DNA from: Coprothermobacter proteolyticus DSM 5265
Lineage (GTDB): Bacteria; Coprothermobacterota; Coprothermobacteria; Coprothermobacterales; Coprothermobacteraceae
Length of the DNA stretch: 64,000 bases
Assembly (NCBI RefSeq): GCF_000020945.1
Contig: NC_011295.1
Span: 248,001-312,000, forward strand
Reading direction: 5' to 3'
Made by a program: the position numbers and the translations under genes. The notes beneath the pieces are model-generated. The model saw nothing but the letters and a program-made list of their open reading frames with translations, ran no database searches and was not told the DNA's origin. This document shows positions 8,249 through 17,815 of the stretch, piece after piece. How positions within the stretch are numbered: position 1 is the stretch's first letter; each line of letters opens with the position of its first letter.

Positions 8249-9442
8249 TTGAACAATACTGAGAGTAAGAACCTAAAACGTGGAGCTTTTTATTTCATAA
8301 TACTTTTAGGGTTAGTAAGTCTGCTGGCTGACGTTACATACGAAGGAGCCCGCAGCGTCACTGGCCCTTATCTGGGTCTGTTGGGAGCAAGCAGTGCTGT
8401 GGTGGGATTTGCAGCGGGCTTTGGTGAAATGCTTGGTTACGCTTTCCGCTTGGTCTCAGGCTATTGGGCAGATAGAACCCACCGTTACTGGCTCCTAACC
8501 ATTGTGGGATATGCACTTAACCTACTAGCCATACCATTGCTGGCATTTGTGGGCAACTGGCAAGTAGCCGTTCTGCTTCTCATCTTAGAGAGGCTTGGTA
8601 AAGGGCTACGCACCCCTGCGCGAGATGTCATGCTTTCTCAAGCCACGAAGCAAGTAGGTCGCGGCTTTGGATTTGGCTTGCACGAAGCCATGGACCAGAT
8701 CGGGGCTGTAGCAGGGCCTGTTTTTGTGAGTATCGTGCTTGCCCGCAACCTGGGTTACAGGGACGCGTTCTTGTTTTTGGGCATACCAGCTATTCTTGCC
8801 ATGATTCTTGTGGTAACGGCAAGATTTCTTTATCCAAAGCCACAGGAATTTGAACCAGCATATAAAGGTATAGAAACGAAGGGTTATTCGAAAGCTTTCT
8901 GGATTTACTTAGGTGCTGTGGCGCTCATTGGAGCAGGTTACATTGATTACCCACTTATTGGGTACCACCTGCAGCAAAACGGCATACTCCAGGCGCAGTT
9001 CATCGCCCTTCTTTACTCTTTAGCCATGGGGATTGATGCCTTGTCTGCGCTCGTATTCGGTGCATGGTTTGACCGAGCTGGGGTCAGTGTGGTTGGTGTC
9101 TCAGCATTAATTGCTGCGCTGTTCTCACCTTTTGCATTCTTACTCCATGTATGGTGGGGTCCAGTCATTGGTATGGTTCTCTGGGGCATTGGCATGGGAG
9201 CGCAAGAGTCTGTGATGCGTGCTGCACTGGCAGAGATGATACCTACAGAGAGGCGAGGAGTGGCTTACGGGTTTTTCAACACCGTCTATGGCCTGGCTTG
9301 GTTCGCTGGAAGTTTTGTCATGGGCATCATTTATGGTTTTTCTCCAACGCTCATGGTCATAGTTTCCGTAACGCTGGAGCTTTTGGCGGCCCTACTCATT
9401 TTTGTAAATAGGCATAGTCTGGAGCATGGCCATGGAGTATAG
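8249..9442 (+). CDS. MFS transporter
   Basis: A 397-residue membrane carrier with about 12 hydrophobic segments starting at TTG 8249 behind GGAGGTG. The loop after TM2 reads GYWADRTHRYW, and the TM4-5 region has ERLGKGLRTPARD, a form common in a subgroup of uncharacterised bacterial MFS proteins. GC content returns to the window average here, so it marks the right end of the AT-rich island. It overlaps the glycerophosphodiesterase gene, so uptake of glycerophosphodiesters or a breakdown product is plausible, but that is inferred only from context. Confidence 0.78.
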   Translation: MNNTESKNLKRGAFYFIILLGLVSLLADVTYEGARSVTGPYLGLLGASSAVVGFAAGFGEMLGYAFRLVSGYWADRTHRYWLLTIVGYALNLLAIPLLAFVGNWQVAVLLLILERLGKGLRTPARDVMLSQATKQVGRGFGFGLHEAMDQIGAVAGPVFVSIVLARNLGYRDAFLFLGIPAILAMILVVTARFLYPKPQEFEPAYKGIETKGYSKAFWIYLGAVALIGAGYIDYPLIGYHLQQNGILQAQFIALLYSLAMGIDALSALVFGAWFDRAGVSVVGVSALIAALFSPFAFLLHVWWGPVIGMVLWGIGMGAQESVMRAALAEMIPTERRGVAYGFFNTVYGLAWFAGSFVMGIIYGFSPTLMVIVSVTLELLAALLIFVNRHSLEHGHGV

Positions 9443-10421
9443 TGTGAAGGACACTACTAAGCAGTTTTTACTTCTGGGGCACAGGGGATCATCCTTGCTC
9501 TGGCCAGAAAATACCTTGGAAGCTTTTTCGAAGGCTTTGGAGGCAGGAGCTGACGGTTTTGAGCTTGATGTTATGGTAACCACTGATGGAACTGCTGTAC
9601 TGTTTCATGATCCCAACCTTAAGAGGCTTCATGGCATAGATGTGGGCGTGGAAGAGTTAAGCTATGATCAGCTCAGAGACTTACTCAATGGGAAACAACA
9701 AGTCTGCACCTTACAGGAGGCATTATCATTAGCTGACGACTATGACTGTTGGGTGGACATTGAGATAAAAACTATGCAGTGGCATGTAGTACGTGAAACT
9801 GTAAGTAAATTCAGCCCCAAGAAGAAGATAATTTCATCTTTTAGGCATGACGTGGTTAGTGATTGGGCAAAGCTGGACAACGGACGGTACTTGTTTGCTT
9901 ACATCTATCAGCACTTTCCCAAAGACATTGATGCCTACCTTAGTGAAGTAGACCTGCTTAAGCCGGAGATAAGCTTCTTGGACGAACGCTATGATGGAAT
10001 AGCTGACAGGGTGCTACCTTGGACAGTTAATGAGAAGAATAAAATTGTTGAACTTAAGCAAAAGGCATTCTTTGGTGCTATAAGTGATTTTCCCAACCTT
10101 CTAGAGGAGGAAAACCAGCGAATCAGCCAAAACGCGGGTTATTTAATCTCTGCAGTCAAGAACATAGAAATCACAGCTGATGGCATTAAGCTGGTTCTGG
10201 TAAACACGTTAGCTCCAGTACAAATTAAAGAAATTTCATCTGATGCTGAGGTGGAAACTTCGGAGCAGCTTCCCACTTGGTGGGATGTGGGCAAATCACT
10301 GACGGTGGTCATAAGAGGAAACCCTTCATACCTGCTCGTGGATACCAGCTACACGGGGGTTATGAGTTTTCCCTTTAACCAACTGATGAAGTGGCTACAG
10401 AAGGGTATCAACGAGAACTAA
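9432..10421 (+). CDS. Glycerophosphodiester phosphodiesterase with C-terminal extension
   Basis: The GDPD domain (about residues 13-220) splits glycerophosphodiesters into glycerol-3-phosphate and an alcohol. It shows the expected HRGSSLLWPENT, FELDVMVTTDG and FHDPNL, giving the catalytic His pair and the metal-binding Glu and Asp; DIEIK follows. I take ATG 9432 as start because GGAG lies 7 nt before it; ATG 9426 is too close. The protein is about 100 residues longer than a minimal GDPD; the tail (about 225-329) is not recognised. No signal peptide, so cytosolic, consistent with import by the overlapping MFS gene. Glycerol-3-phosphate would feed the dehydrogenase encoded downstream. Confidence 0.88.
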   Translation: MEYSVKDTTKQFLLLGHRGSSLLWPENTLEAFSKALEAGADGFELDVMVTTDGTAVLFHDPNLKRLHGIDVGVEELSYDQLRDLLNGKQQVCTLQEALSLADDYDCWVDIEIKTMQWHVVRETVSKFSPKKKIISSFRHDVVSDWAKLDNGRYLFAYIYQHFPKDIDAYLSEVDLLKPEISFLDERYDGIADRVLPWTVNEKNKIVELKQKAFFGAISDFPNLLEEENQRISQNAGYLISAVKNIEITADGIKLVLVNTLAPVQIKEISSDAEVETSEQLPTWWDVGKSLTVVIRGNPSYLLVDTSYTGVMSFPFNQLMKWLQKGINEN

Positions 10422-11066
10422 GAAGGTCTTAATGATGACTTCAGCTGCCTCAGGGGAAGGCGAATGTCCCTCCTGAGGCAGCGTTATGAAGAACTTCGTC
10501 GTTCTTAATCGGTCGAATAGCCACTGCTGATAAGCGTGAGGTATGAGTTCATCTTCTGAAGAGGCAAAAATGATTACTGGTACTTTGACATGTTTGAGGT
10601 CATTTCTTACACTGTCAATGGTTTTTCTCAGAGCCCGAAAGGGCTTCATTGATATGTCCAGCTTTTTTTCATAAAAGCGCCCAAACGTTATGGCACGTCT
10701 TTGCTCAGGTGTGAGCCTTACCGCTGGATTAATAACACCTGCCGCTACTAAACCATCTTCTTTTGAATAATGCTGAGCTAAATAAAGTGCTAGTGTTCCG
10801 CCCAAGGAGTGGCCAGCTATGACAACATGTTCTACTTCAGTCCTAAGCTGTTTGAATCCTTTCTCGGCATCCTGTAGCCAATCTTCGGCTTTTACATTTT
10901 CCAAACTATCAGGTAAGTTCTCATGTCCAGATAATCTTGGTAAAAGGCAGGTGATACCATATTTGTTCAGCTCTTGGGCAAAAGGAAGCATCTGCTCAGG
11001 CGAAGAAGTAAATCCATGGATTAGCAGCACTCCCAAACTGCGTGATTTAAGTAATATGGAACTCAT
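10395..11066 (-). CDS. Alpha/beta hydrolase, carboxylesterase/monoacylglycerol lipase-like
   Basis: A 223-residue cytosolic serine hydrolase. The nucleophile elbow is GHSLGG, the acid is probably the Asp in SSEDELIP, and the base is the His in EGHSPSPE. The oxyanion strand carries LLIHGFTSSPEQM. It is compact, like Est30-type carboxylesterases that act on short acyl esters. The ATG overlaps the stop of the related hydrolase upstream, so both are co-transcribed. Its 3' end overlaps the convergent GDPD gene by 27 bp. Two esterases beside glycerol genes suggest use of acylglycerols. Confidence 0.85.
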   Translation of the reverse strand: MSSILLKSRSLGVLLIHGFTSSPEQMLPFAQELNKYGITCLLPRLSGHENLPDSLENVKAEDWLQDAEKGFKQLRTEVEHVVIAGHSLGGTLALYLAQHYSKEDGLVAAGVINPAVRLTPEQRRAITFGRFYEKKLDISMKPFRALRKTIDSVRNDLKHVKVPVIIFASSEDELIPHAYQQWLFDRLRTTKFFITLPQEGHSPSPEAAEVIIKTFLVLVDTLL

Positions 11067-11785
11067 AGCAACTTTTGAATGAACTCCAGACTTTTTTGCT
11101 CAATGAGCTCTAAATCGTAATCCATGGTAGCTACATGGTAGCTGTTCTCCAATGTTACAAGTTCTTTGGTCTGTGAGCTTACGTTTTCGTAAATCCATCT
11201 TTGGTTCTCTGGTGGTACCACATGATCTTCCTTGGAAGAGAAGATAAGTATGGGTTGATCGACATCTTTTATATTGTTTCTGACCAATCTTAGCAGTAAA
11301 GCAAGCTGTTTTGTGGCTCGTATCGGTGTAAGCTCATATGCTGGCTCTTTGATGCCTTTCTTGATGTCACTACCTACGCCCTTTGCAAATCTTGGTATAC
11401 CCAAGGACCCTAATATGAGCATGGAGGTCTCATTTGGCATTCGTACTGCTGCGTTTATGGTTATAAGCCCCGTAATGTCTTTGTGCTTTTCGCCCATATA
11501 GAGTGTTAACGTACCGCCCATAGAAAGTCCTGTCACAAATCGTTTACTAGTGCGCTCTTTTAGCCATTCATATGCTTTTTCCACGTCTTCTATCCATTCT
11601 TGATATTTACGCTTTTCAAGGTCTTCTGGAGTTGTACCGTGACCAGCAAGTCTTGGCAAAGCGACAGTGAAACCTTGATCGGCATAGAATTGAGCCAGGT
11701 CGCGCATGCTTCCTGGCGACCCCGTAAAGCCGTGTATAACCAAAACACCTACATCATTTCCCTCTTTGAAGAAAGCCTCCTCCAT
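11063..11785 (-). CDS. Alpha/beta hydrolase, Est30-like carboxylesterase
   Basis: A 240-residue paralogue of the next gene. I start it at ATG 11785 because AAGGAGGTGA lies 8 nt upstream; the frame stays open to 11860 but that start has no ribosome-binding site. The triad reads Ser in GLSMGG, Asp in SSKEDHVVP, and His in NSYHVATMDYD, the last a strong match to Est30/YvaK carboxylesterases. LVIHGFTGSPGSM supplies the oxyanion hole. It hydrolyses carboxyl esters, probably short or medium chain. It is divergent from glpK and forms an operon with the overlapping second hydrolase. Confidence 0.87.
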   Translation of the reverse strand: MEEAFFKEGNDVGVLVIHGFTGSPGSMRDLAQFYADQGFTVALPRLAGHGTTPEDLEKRKYQEWIEDVEKAYEWLKERTSKRFVTGLSMGGTLTLYMGEKHKDITGLITINAAVRMPNETSMLILGSLGIPRFAKGVGSDIKKGIKEPAYELTPIRATKQLALLLRLVRNNIKDVDQPILIFSSKEDHVVPPENQRWIYENVSSQTKELVTLENSYHVATMDYDLELIEQKSLEFIQKLL

Positions 11786-11902
11786 GCGCTTGGTCACCTC
11801 CTTGTTACTGCTTACTACATTATATGCCGTGCTCGGCTGCATAGGGATTTCGAGTAGCATCTAGCGCCCGTAAAGAAGGAAACACAGCGCATATTGGTAA
11901 TC

Positions 11903-11908
11903 TATAAT
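11903..11908 (+). promoter_or_regulatory. Candidate -10 element upstream of glpK
   Basis: TATAAT at 11903-11908 lies about 90 bp before the chosen glpK start and just beyond the divergent hydrolase promoter region. I see no convincing -35 hexamer 16-18 bp upstream. It would give a leader of about 85 nt. Confidence 0.35.
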
Positions 11909-11998
11909 AGAGGTAACAACAATGAAAGTCGCTGTGCATTATGGTTTTTTCTCATTTTGTTGCTTACCAAGGCGGATGGGGAGGAGAGGTGCAATTTC

Positions 11999-13495
11999 AT
12001 GGAACAAAAGAAATATGTTTTATCCTTTGACCAGGGTACGACCAGTAGTAGGGCCATGATATTTGACCAAAATGGATGCATAGTAAGCATGGCTCAGAAA
12101 GAATTTCCACAAATTTTTCCAAAACCTGGTTGGGTTGAACATGACCCAGAGGATATATGGAATAGTCAAATAGATGTGGCAAAGGAAGCCATGCTAAAAG
12201 CGGGTCTTACTGCCGAAGACATTGCCGCTTTGGGCATAGCCAATCAACGTGAAACCACAATCCTTTGGGACAGAAATACTGGTAAACCGGTTTACAATGC
12301 CATTGTTTGGCAGTGCCGTAGAACTGCAGAGTTTTGTGACGAGCTCAAGGAAAGAGGATGGGAAAAACCCATAAGGGAAAAGACAGGCTTAGTCATTGAC
12401 GCTTATTTTAGTGGGACAAAGATTAAGTGGATACTAGACAATGTGCCAGGGGTAAGAGAAAGAGCCGAAAAAGGGGAAGTGCTTTTTGGCAACGTGGACA
12501 CCTTCCTCATTTGGCGTCTCACAGGCGGTAAGGTGCATGTAACTGATTACACCAATGCTTCCAGAACTATGATCTTTAACATACATGCATTGGACTGGGA
12601 CGATGACATACTCCAGGAGCTGGACATACCCAGAGCTATGCTTCCAAAGGTGTGTCCTTCATCTCACTTATTTGGTTATACTGATGCCAAATTATTTGGC
12701 GGTGAGATTCCCATAGCGGGTGATGCAGGTGACCAACAAGCTGCGTTGTTTGGGCAAGCCTGTTTCGAACCCGGTTCTGCTAAGAACACCTACGGCACTG
12801 GTTCTTTCCTGCTGGTTAACACTGGCAGTAAGCCGGTGGAGAGCAAACACGGCTTAATTACCACTGTTGCTTTCGGGCTGGAGGACAGCGTTTGCTATGC
12901 TTTAGAAGGTTCCATTTTTATCACCGGTGCTGCTGTTCAGTGGCTTCGTGACGGTTTAGGAATTATAAAGGTAGCAGATGAAGTGGAAACCTTGGCTAGG
13001 CAAGTCGAAGATACAGCTGGCGTTTATTTTGTACCAGCCTTTGTGGGGTTAGGTGCTCCTTACTGGGACATGTATGCCCGCGGTATGATCATTGGAATTA
13101 CACGGGGCACAACAGCATGCCATCTAGCTCGAGCAACGCTGGAGGCCATGGCTTATCAAACCCGAGACGTGTTGGAAGCAATGAAGAGCGATTGCGGTTT
13201 TGACTTAAAACTACTTAGGGCCGATGGAGGAGCCTCTGTGGATAATCTACTGCTTCAAATCCAAGCGGATGTTTTGGGGCTCGCAGTACAAAGGCCAGTA
13301 GTAAGAGAAACTACTGCACTGGGTACGGCCTACTTGGCAGGATTGGCCACAGGCTTCTGGCATAATCTGGAAGAGATCGCGAACATTTGGCAACTGGATA
13401 GAACTTTTGAGCCTCAAATAACAGCAATAAAGAGAGAGGAGATGTACGCTGGATGGAAACGAGCAGTGGAAAGAGCTCGGGGATGGACCCAATAG
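11999..13495 (+). CDS. glpK: Glycerol kinase
   Basis: A 498-residue enzyme that phosphorylates glycerol to sn-glycerol-3-phosphate with ATP in the cytosol. I start it at ATG 11999 behind GGGGAGGAGAGG; the frame is open 35 codons further up but that part is unlike the family. N-terminal DQGTTSSRA binds phosphate, IANQRETT and VWQCRRT line the active site, [13 protein letters not shown] and [12 protein letters not shown] are FGGY signatures, and [12 protein letters not shown]-type and [10 protein letters not shown] segments lie near the C-terminus. Length is normal. It heads an operon with dehydrogenase, oxidoreductase and DUF1667. No glpF or glpP is visible here. Confidence 0.97.
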   Translation: MEQKKYVLSFDQGTTSSRAMIFDQNGCIVSMAQKEFPQIFPKPGWVEHDPEDIWNSQIDVAKEAMLKAGLTAEDIAALGIANQRETTILWDRNTGKPVYNAIVWQCRRTAEFCDELKERGWEKPIREKTGLVIDAYFSGTKIKWILDNVPGVRERAEKGEVLFGNVDTFLIWRLTGGKVHVTDYTNASRTMIFNIHALDWDDDILQELDIPRAMLPKVCPSSHLFGYTDAKLFGGEIPIAGDAGDQQAALFGQACFEPGSAKNTYGTGSFLLVNTGSKPVESKHGLITTVAFGLEDSVCYALEGSIFITGAAVQWLRDGLGIIKVADEVETLARQVEDTAGVYFVPAFVGLGAPYWDMYARGMIIGITRGTTACHLARATLEAMAYQTRDVLEAMKSDCGFDLKLLRADGGASVDNLLLQIQADVLGLAVQRPVVRETTALGTAYLAGLATGFWHNLEEIANIWQLDRTFEPQITAIKREEMYAGWKRAVERARGWTQ

Positions 13496-14943
13496 CTGAT
13501 ACCACTTCGTTTGATGTGGTCATAATTGGGGCGGGTATTGTAGGTGCCGCTGCATTCCGTGAGCTATGCAAGTACGACTTGAAAGTGCTGCTACTAGATT
13601 CATTGCACGATGTAGGAGGTGATGCCAGCAGAGCTAATTCAGCCATATTGCATGGCGGATTTGATCCCCAGCCTGGTACGCTCATGAGCATTTTCAACAA
13701 ACAGGGTGTTCAGCTCTGGTTCCAGTGGGCGCAGGATCTTTCCATTGATGTGGAATGGACAGGCTCATTGGTGCTTGCCTTCAATGATGCTGACATAGCC
13801 GAAATTACCAGACTTTACCACAATGGCAAGAAGGTAAGGGTTCCTGTGAAATTCTTAGGACGAGATGAAACGCTAAAAAGAGAACCTGTGGTTAATCCGG
13901 AAGTAAGAGCTTCCTTATATGCGCCGGTTTCAGGTATTATTGATCCTTTCCAAGCGGTGATTGGTTTGGTTGGTAACGGTTTGAAAAACGGCGGTCAGCT
14001 TATGCTGGATACGGAGGTTACAAATCTTAGAAAGTCACCTGATGGTTACATAACTGTGCAAACAAACCATGGCGAACTAAGAACGAAAGTGGTCGTAAAC
14101 GCTGCTGGGTTGAATGCTCATCACATAATGCACATGGCTGGTGAAGACTGGTTTTCCATTCATCCCCGCCGTGGTCAGTATTTTATCTTGGACAAGAATG
14201 TGGGTAACTTGGTGCGCCATGTAGTCTTTAGAGCCCCTACACCAAAAGGAAAAGGCGTTTTGGTTAGCAGAACCACCCATGGCAATTTACTCATTGGGCC
14301 CACAGCTGAAGATCTTACTGAGCCTGACAGGAGAACAACTGCCGAGGGTTTGGCTGAAGTCCTTGAGGGCGCAAAACACTTAGTTCCATTCCCCTATGAA
14401 CGCTATGCCATTGCGCAGTACGCTGGACTAAGAGCCATTGGTTCAGTGGATGACTTCGTGGTACAGCATTCCAAAACCATGGAAGGCCTTGTAAACGCAG
14501 CAGGTATAAAGTCTCCGGGATTAACTGCAGCACCAGGCATTGCACAGGAGTTAGTTAAGCTGGTGGCCGATTTATTGCCGTTAGAAGAGAAAAAGAACTT
14601 TGACCCTTATTTTGAGTTTCCACCCATACTAAGAGAACTGCCCTTTGCGGACCGCGAAAAATTGATAGATGAAGATCCCGCCTACGGACACATGGTTTGC
14701 CGCTGTGAACTGGTGACTGAAGGGGAAATCAAAAGTGTACTCAAGATGCAACCAGCGGCCAGTGATCTGGATGGCATCAAGCGGCGCGTGAGAGCCACAG
14801 CTGGTCGGTGTCAGGGCGGTTTTTGCACGCCAAGAATTATCGACATTCTGTCGCGGGAGCTGAACCTGAGTTATGACCAGATAACGAAATTTGGCAGGAA
14901 TTCGAAGCTTATTTACGGCGATAACCGACGAGGTGATGAATAG
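13483..14943 (+). CDS. glpA: FAD-dependent glycerol-3-phosphate dehydrogenase with C-terminal [2Fe-2S] domain
   Basis: About 486 residues. The N-terminal Rossmann motif is [15 protein letters not shown], followed by a DAO-type oxidoreductase fold. The C-terminal BFD-like domain has Cys406, Cys408, Cys443 and Cys448 (CRC and RCQGGFC), expected to hold an iron-sulfur cluster. The product should oxidise glycerol-3-phosphate to dihydroxyacetone phosphate. I prefer ATG 13483, which overlaps glpK by 13 bp; ATG 13453 is also open. The following genes encode a FAD/NAD oxidoreductase and a Cys-rich DUF1667 protein, the same trio found in Thermotoga and clostridia, so the three probably form a complex. 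The gene symbol is by analogy with GlpA. Confidence 0.88.
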   Translation: MDPIADTTSFDVVIIGAGIVGAAAFRELCKYDLKVLLLDSLHDVGGDASRANSAILHGGFDPQPGTLMSIFNKQGVQLWFQWAQDLSIDVEWTGSLVLAFNDADIAEITRLYHNGKKVRVPVKFLGRDETLKREPVVNPEVRASLYAPVSGIIDPFQAVIGLVGNGLKNGGQLMLDTEVTNLRKSPDGYITVQTNHGELRTKVVVNAAGLNAHHIMHMAGEDWFSIHPRRGQYFILDKNVGNLVRHVVFRAPTPKGKGVLVSRTTHGNLLIGPTAEDLTEPDRRTTAEGLAEVLEGAKHLVPFPYERYAIAQYAGLRAIGSVDDFVVQHSKTMEGLVNAAGIKSPGLTAAPGIAQELVKLVADLLPLEEKKNFDPYFEFPPILRELPFADREKLIDEDPAYGHMVCRCELVTEGEIKSVLKMQPAASDLDGIKRRVRATAGRCQGGFCTPRIIDILSRELNLSYDQITKFGRNSKLIYGDNRRGDE

Positions 14944-16178
14944 TGTTTGTGGCAGTAGTGGGCGGAGGCCCTGCTGGCATGGCAGCCGCAGTGTCTGCGA
15001 AAAAAGCTGGGGCAGACCATGTGGTAATCATTGAGCGTGCAGAGCGTTTAGGGGGCGTATTACCCCAGTGTATCCATTCGGGGTTTGGTGTGAACTATTA
15101 CGGTGAGGATTTGACTGGTCCAGAATTTGCGGAGCGTTTGCGTGCCGATGTAAAGGCAGCCAACATTGAGGTGTGGCTCAATGCCATGGTTATCGAAGCT
15201 TACCCAGATAAAACACTCACAGTTTCAAGACCAGAAGGAATAAGTTCAGTTAAGCCTGACGCTGTTATTTTTGCTGTGGGTGCCAGGGAACGTCCTCGTG
15301 GGGCTATTGCCATACCAGGTACACGTCCTGCGGGCGTTTACACAGCGGGTACTGCGCAGTACATGATAAACATTCAAGGGTTTGAAGTTGGCAAAGAAGT
15401 CTTTGTACTGGGTTCAGGTGATATTGGACTCATAACAGCCAGGAGGATGGCTTTAGAGGGAGCCAAGGTACATGGTGTAGCGGAGCTTATGCCTTTCCCT
15501 GGTGGTTTGGCTAGGAATGTGCAGCAGTGCCTAAAAGACTTTGACATACCTTTACTACTTTCTCATACTGTTACTGAAGTTTTAGGATCAGAGCGCGTGG
15601 AAGCTGTAAAGGTGGCCGAAGTTAGAAATGGAAAGGCTGTGCCTAATACTGAGAGAGTATTTCCTGTGGATACGCTTGTGCTGTCGGTGGGTTTGCTTCC
15701 TGAAGCAGAACTTCTGAGACAGATCGGTTTGCGCATATTGCCCTATACCGGTAGCGCCGCCGTGGATCAATTCTTTCAAACGGACATACCTGGCGTTTTT
15801 GTTGTGGGTAACGGAGTGGGCATTTGGGACTTGGTTGATAACGTGGCAATTTCTGCTTCCATTGCTGGAGCACGCGCTGCAAAATCCCAAGGTGACAGGT
15901 CAGAATTTGCTGAGGTTTCGCCTACTGACACTGTTAGGGTGGTCATCCCTCAGCGTTTATCCTTGGGAGAGTTAGAGCCACCACGTCTTTGGTTTAGGGT
16001 AGCCTGTCCCATGCCAGTTGGTGTGGCATTGCTCACTCGTGGTGAAGATGAGGTCATTGCCAGGAAAGGTTTTGCTGGATTAAAACCTGCTGAAATGGCT
16101 GAATTCCCTCTAAAGGAAGAGCAGTACCGTGCCATAAAACCGGGCGATAAGCTTCAATTAAAGGTGGCACAGCCATGA
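14943..16178 (+). CDS. FAD/NAD(P)-dependent oxidoreductase of the glycerol operon
   Basis: A 411-residue pyridine-nucleotide-disulfide-oxidoreductase-fold protein. FAD-binding VVGGGPAGMAAAV lies at residues 5-17, a second dinucleotide site VLGSGDIGLITARRM in the middle, and GVFVVGNGVGIWDL near the C-terminus closes the FAD site. The PQCIHSGFG segment is typical of the group always found beside GlpA-like dehydrogenases. It probably transfers electrons from glycerol-3-phosphate oxidation to NAD or another carrier. GTG 14943 shares its G with the upstream TAG and follows GAGGTGATG. It overlaps the next gene by ATGA. Confidence 0.88.
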   Translation: MFVAVVGGGPAGMAAAVSAKKAGADHVVIIERAERLGGVLPQCIHSGFGVNYYGEDLTGPEFAERLRADVKAANIEVWLNAMVIEAYPDKTLTVSRPEGISSVKPDAVIFAVGARERPRGAIAIPGTRPAGVYTAGTAQYMINIQGFEVGKEVFVLGSGDIGLITARRMALEGAKVHGVAELMPFPGGLARNVQQCLKDFDIPLLLSHTVTEVLGSERVEAVKVAEVRNGKAVPNTERVFPVDTLVLSVGLLPEAELLRQIGLRILPYTGSAAVDQFFQTDIPGVFVVGNGVGIWDLVDNVAISASIAGARAAKSQGDRSEFAEVSPTDTVRVVIPQRLSLGELEPPRLWFRVACPMPVGVALLTRGEDEVIARKGFAGLKPAEMAEFPLKEEQYRAIKPGDKLQLKVAQP

Positions 16179-16561
16179 CTGAGGAATATGAGCAAAACAA
16201 AACAATGGCGTTTACCTGCATCGTTTGCCCAGTGGGCTGCACCCTAAACGTTACTGTGGGAGAAGGCAATAACATAAAGGTTTTAGGTAACAAATGCCCC
16301 AAGGGAGCCGAATACGCACTTAGGGAAGTAACAAATCCTCAAAGGTATGTTCAGAGCACAGTGGTTCTGCTGGGTAGCAAGACTGAGCGTAGGTTACCCG
16401 TAAAAACTGACAAACCTGTTCCTAAAGACCGCATTTTTGACGTCGTTAAGGAAATACGAAAGGTAAAAGTAAATGCTCCTGTGAAGGTGGGCGACGTGGT
16501 TCTGGAAGATGTTCTTGGACTTGGCGTAAATGTGATTGCCACTAGAACAGTGGAGGAGTAA
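16175..16561 (+). CDS. DUF1667 Cys-rich protein of glycerol-3-phosphate oxidation
   Basis: A 128-residue protein whose N-terminus has CIVCPVGC (Cys15, Cys18, Cys22) and NKCPKGAEYA (Cys41), the four-cysteine pattern seen in molybdopterin-oxidoreductase iron-sulfur domains and in DUF1667. The rest (PVKTDKPVPKDRIFDVV) is the family's conserved tail. ATG 16175 overlaps the oxidoreductase stop and AAAGGTGG precedes it. It is the last gene of the glpK operon. I infer an electron-carrying subunit of the dehydrogenase complex; the biochemistry is not established. Confidence 0.87.
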   Translation: MTEEYEQNKTMAFTCIVCPVGCTLNVTVGEGNNIKVLGNKCPKGAEYALREVTNPQRYVQSTVVLLGSKTERRLPVKTDKPVPKDRIFDVVKEIRKVKVNAPVKVGDVVLEDVLGLGVNVIATRTVEE

Positions 16562-16634
16562 AGGAAAAAACTCACATAAATTGGTCGGCTGTTTCTAATT
16601 ATTCTAGCCTGTCCTTATCTTAGCTCTAACGTAC

Positions 16635-17345
16635 TTACCGCCTGAGTACTCTTTTTGCCGCTTTGAATACCCTAGGCATATGCATTCTTACGTAGGATTT
16701 TATATCCTCCCAGGCGAACATGTAGCTTTCTCCAATGGAAATAAGAAACCTGATTGGTAGTTTTGGTGAGAGGATAATGTTGTCCATCATTCGGCTGAGT
16801 CCAGAGTTTTCACCGTGGCTTCTGTAAAAACGCCTGAGGAAACCAAAATACACGGCAAAAAATGCGACTTCTTCCTTTGAAAAATTGGGCTGGTCAAGAA
16901 AAGTGAACTGGGTGTAATCAATGGGAAGTTTCACGTAACCTTTTTCCACACTGATCTTGTAAAGTATGGTTGAGGGGTAAGGAGAAAATACACTCACTAT
17001 GGAATCGTCAACCTTTATAGAGGCGTTGAGTTTAACCGTGGAAAGAGCTTTTTGTCTGTTTTCTCCGGGTAAGCCCACCATGTTGAACGCAAAAGCGCGT
17101 ATACCGTTATCGTGCAATCGATCTACGCCTTTCTTTAGGAGCTCGTTGCTAATGGTTCTTTCAAGCACTAACTTACGGAGCTCTTCATCGCCTGACTCCA
17201 CTCCAAGATACACCTGCTTGCAATTGGCTTCTTTGAGCAACTTTACCCGGTCGTCAGTTAGTAGTTCGACTCTCTCGTCACAGGAAAATGGTAAATTCAC
17301 ACGGCGTTTGTACAGCTTTGTAGAGTGCTGATTTATGCTGTCCAG
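16635..17345 (-). pseudogene. 5'-truncated radical SAM (B12-binding type) protein
   Basis: The readable part begins at a stop codon (17346-17348) and includes LPFSCDERVELLTDDRVKLL, VYLGVESGDEELRK and AFNMVGLPGE. These are the middle and C-terminal landmarks of radical SAM enzymes of the B12-binding-domain class. The N-terminal half with CxxxCxxC for the 4Fe-4S cluster is absent, and the recognisable homology runs right up to the in-frame TAA without a start or ribosome-binding site. A GTG at 17300 could start 221 residues, but such a product would have no cluster. I call it a relic left by deletion. It lies on the opposite strand to both flanking plus-strand operons. Confidence 0.72.
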
Positions 17346-17481
17346 TTACATTGTCTTGATGTAGAAATCGATAACCCATGGTGAAGTAAATGTGTCGGAA
17401 ATAATGTGCCAACACCAGTCATTATCGGTACGAGATTGAAGCACTACCTTGTGGGCTTTTGAGGAATAGAAGAAGGACGTT

Positions 17482-17546
17482 CAAAAAAAGATAAGCCAGC
17501 CCTCAGAAGTACATAAGCTTCAGTCAGCTAACCAGGGGCTGGCTTA
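17482..17546 (-). terminator. Rho-independent terminator of rpmB
   Basis: TAAGCCAGCCC (17492-17502) pairs with GGGCTGGCTTA (17536-17546) around a long loop. On the minus strand the hairpin is followed by CTTTTTTTGA, giving the required U tract, 36 bp after the rpmB stop. Confidence 0.8.
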
Positions 17547-17582
17547 CTTATTGTGTTGGTGTTTCACGGTTTTCCTCTATTG

Positions 17583-17774
17583 TTAGAGGATCTCTACTTT
17601 ACCTGCTTTCAAGCACTTTACACACACGTAAGCGGTGCGCACTTTCCCATCTGGAAAACGCCCATGTACACGCTTAAGGTTGGCTACCCAACGCCGATTG
17701 GTTCTTCTGTTGGAGTGGCTCACATTATGACCGAACGTGGTTCCTTTTCCACAAACAGAGCAAACTCTTGCCAT
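17583..17774 (-). CDS. rpmB: Ribosomal protein bL28
   Basis: A 63-residue basic protein of the large ribosomal subunit. It has the full bL28 pattern: MARVCSVCGKGTTFG, VSHSNRRTNRRW, and CVKCLKAGK. Both zinc-binding CxxC pairs (Cys5/Cys8 and CVKC) are kept. A strong CAGGAGGAG precedes the ATG. It has its own promoter and terminator and is divergent from the Asp23-fakA-recG genes, an arrangement well known in Bacillus. Confidence 0.96.
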   Translation of the reverse strand: MARVCSVCGKGTTFGHNVSHSNRRTNRRWVANLKRVHGRFPDGKVRTAYVCVKCLKAGKVEIL

Positions 17775-17815
17775 ATCTATCTCCTCCTGATATGCGTTGT
17801 GGTCTACGAGTTTTT

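Noticed and set aside
11786-11860. 25-codon N-terminal extension of the first esterase
   Set aside because: The internal AAGGAGGTGA with ideal spacing marks ATG 11785 as the start.
11894-11998. 35-codon upstream extension of glycerol kinase
   Set aside because: Unlike the family, without a ribosome-binding site; the ATG at 11999 has a strong one and gives the standard length.
16305-16315. GCCGAATA-like match resembling the sigma-28 -10
   Set aside because: It lies inside the DUF1667 gene and encodes conserved residues; there is no TAAA 15 bp upstream and no gene start downstream.
17346-17480. Minus-strand frame of about 40 codons upstream of the radical SAM relic
   Set aside because: No start, no recognisable motif and no CxxxCxxC; it partly overlaps the area of the rpmB terminator.
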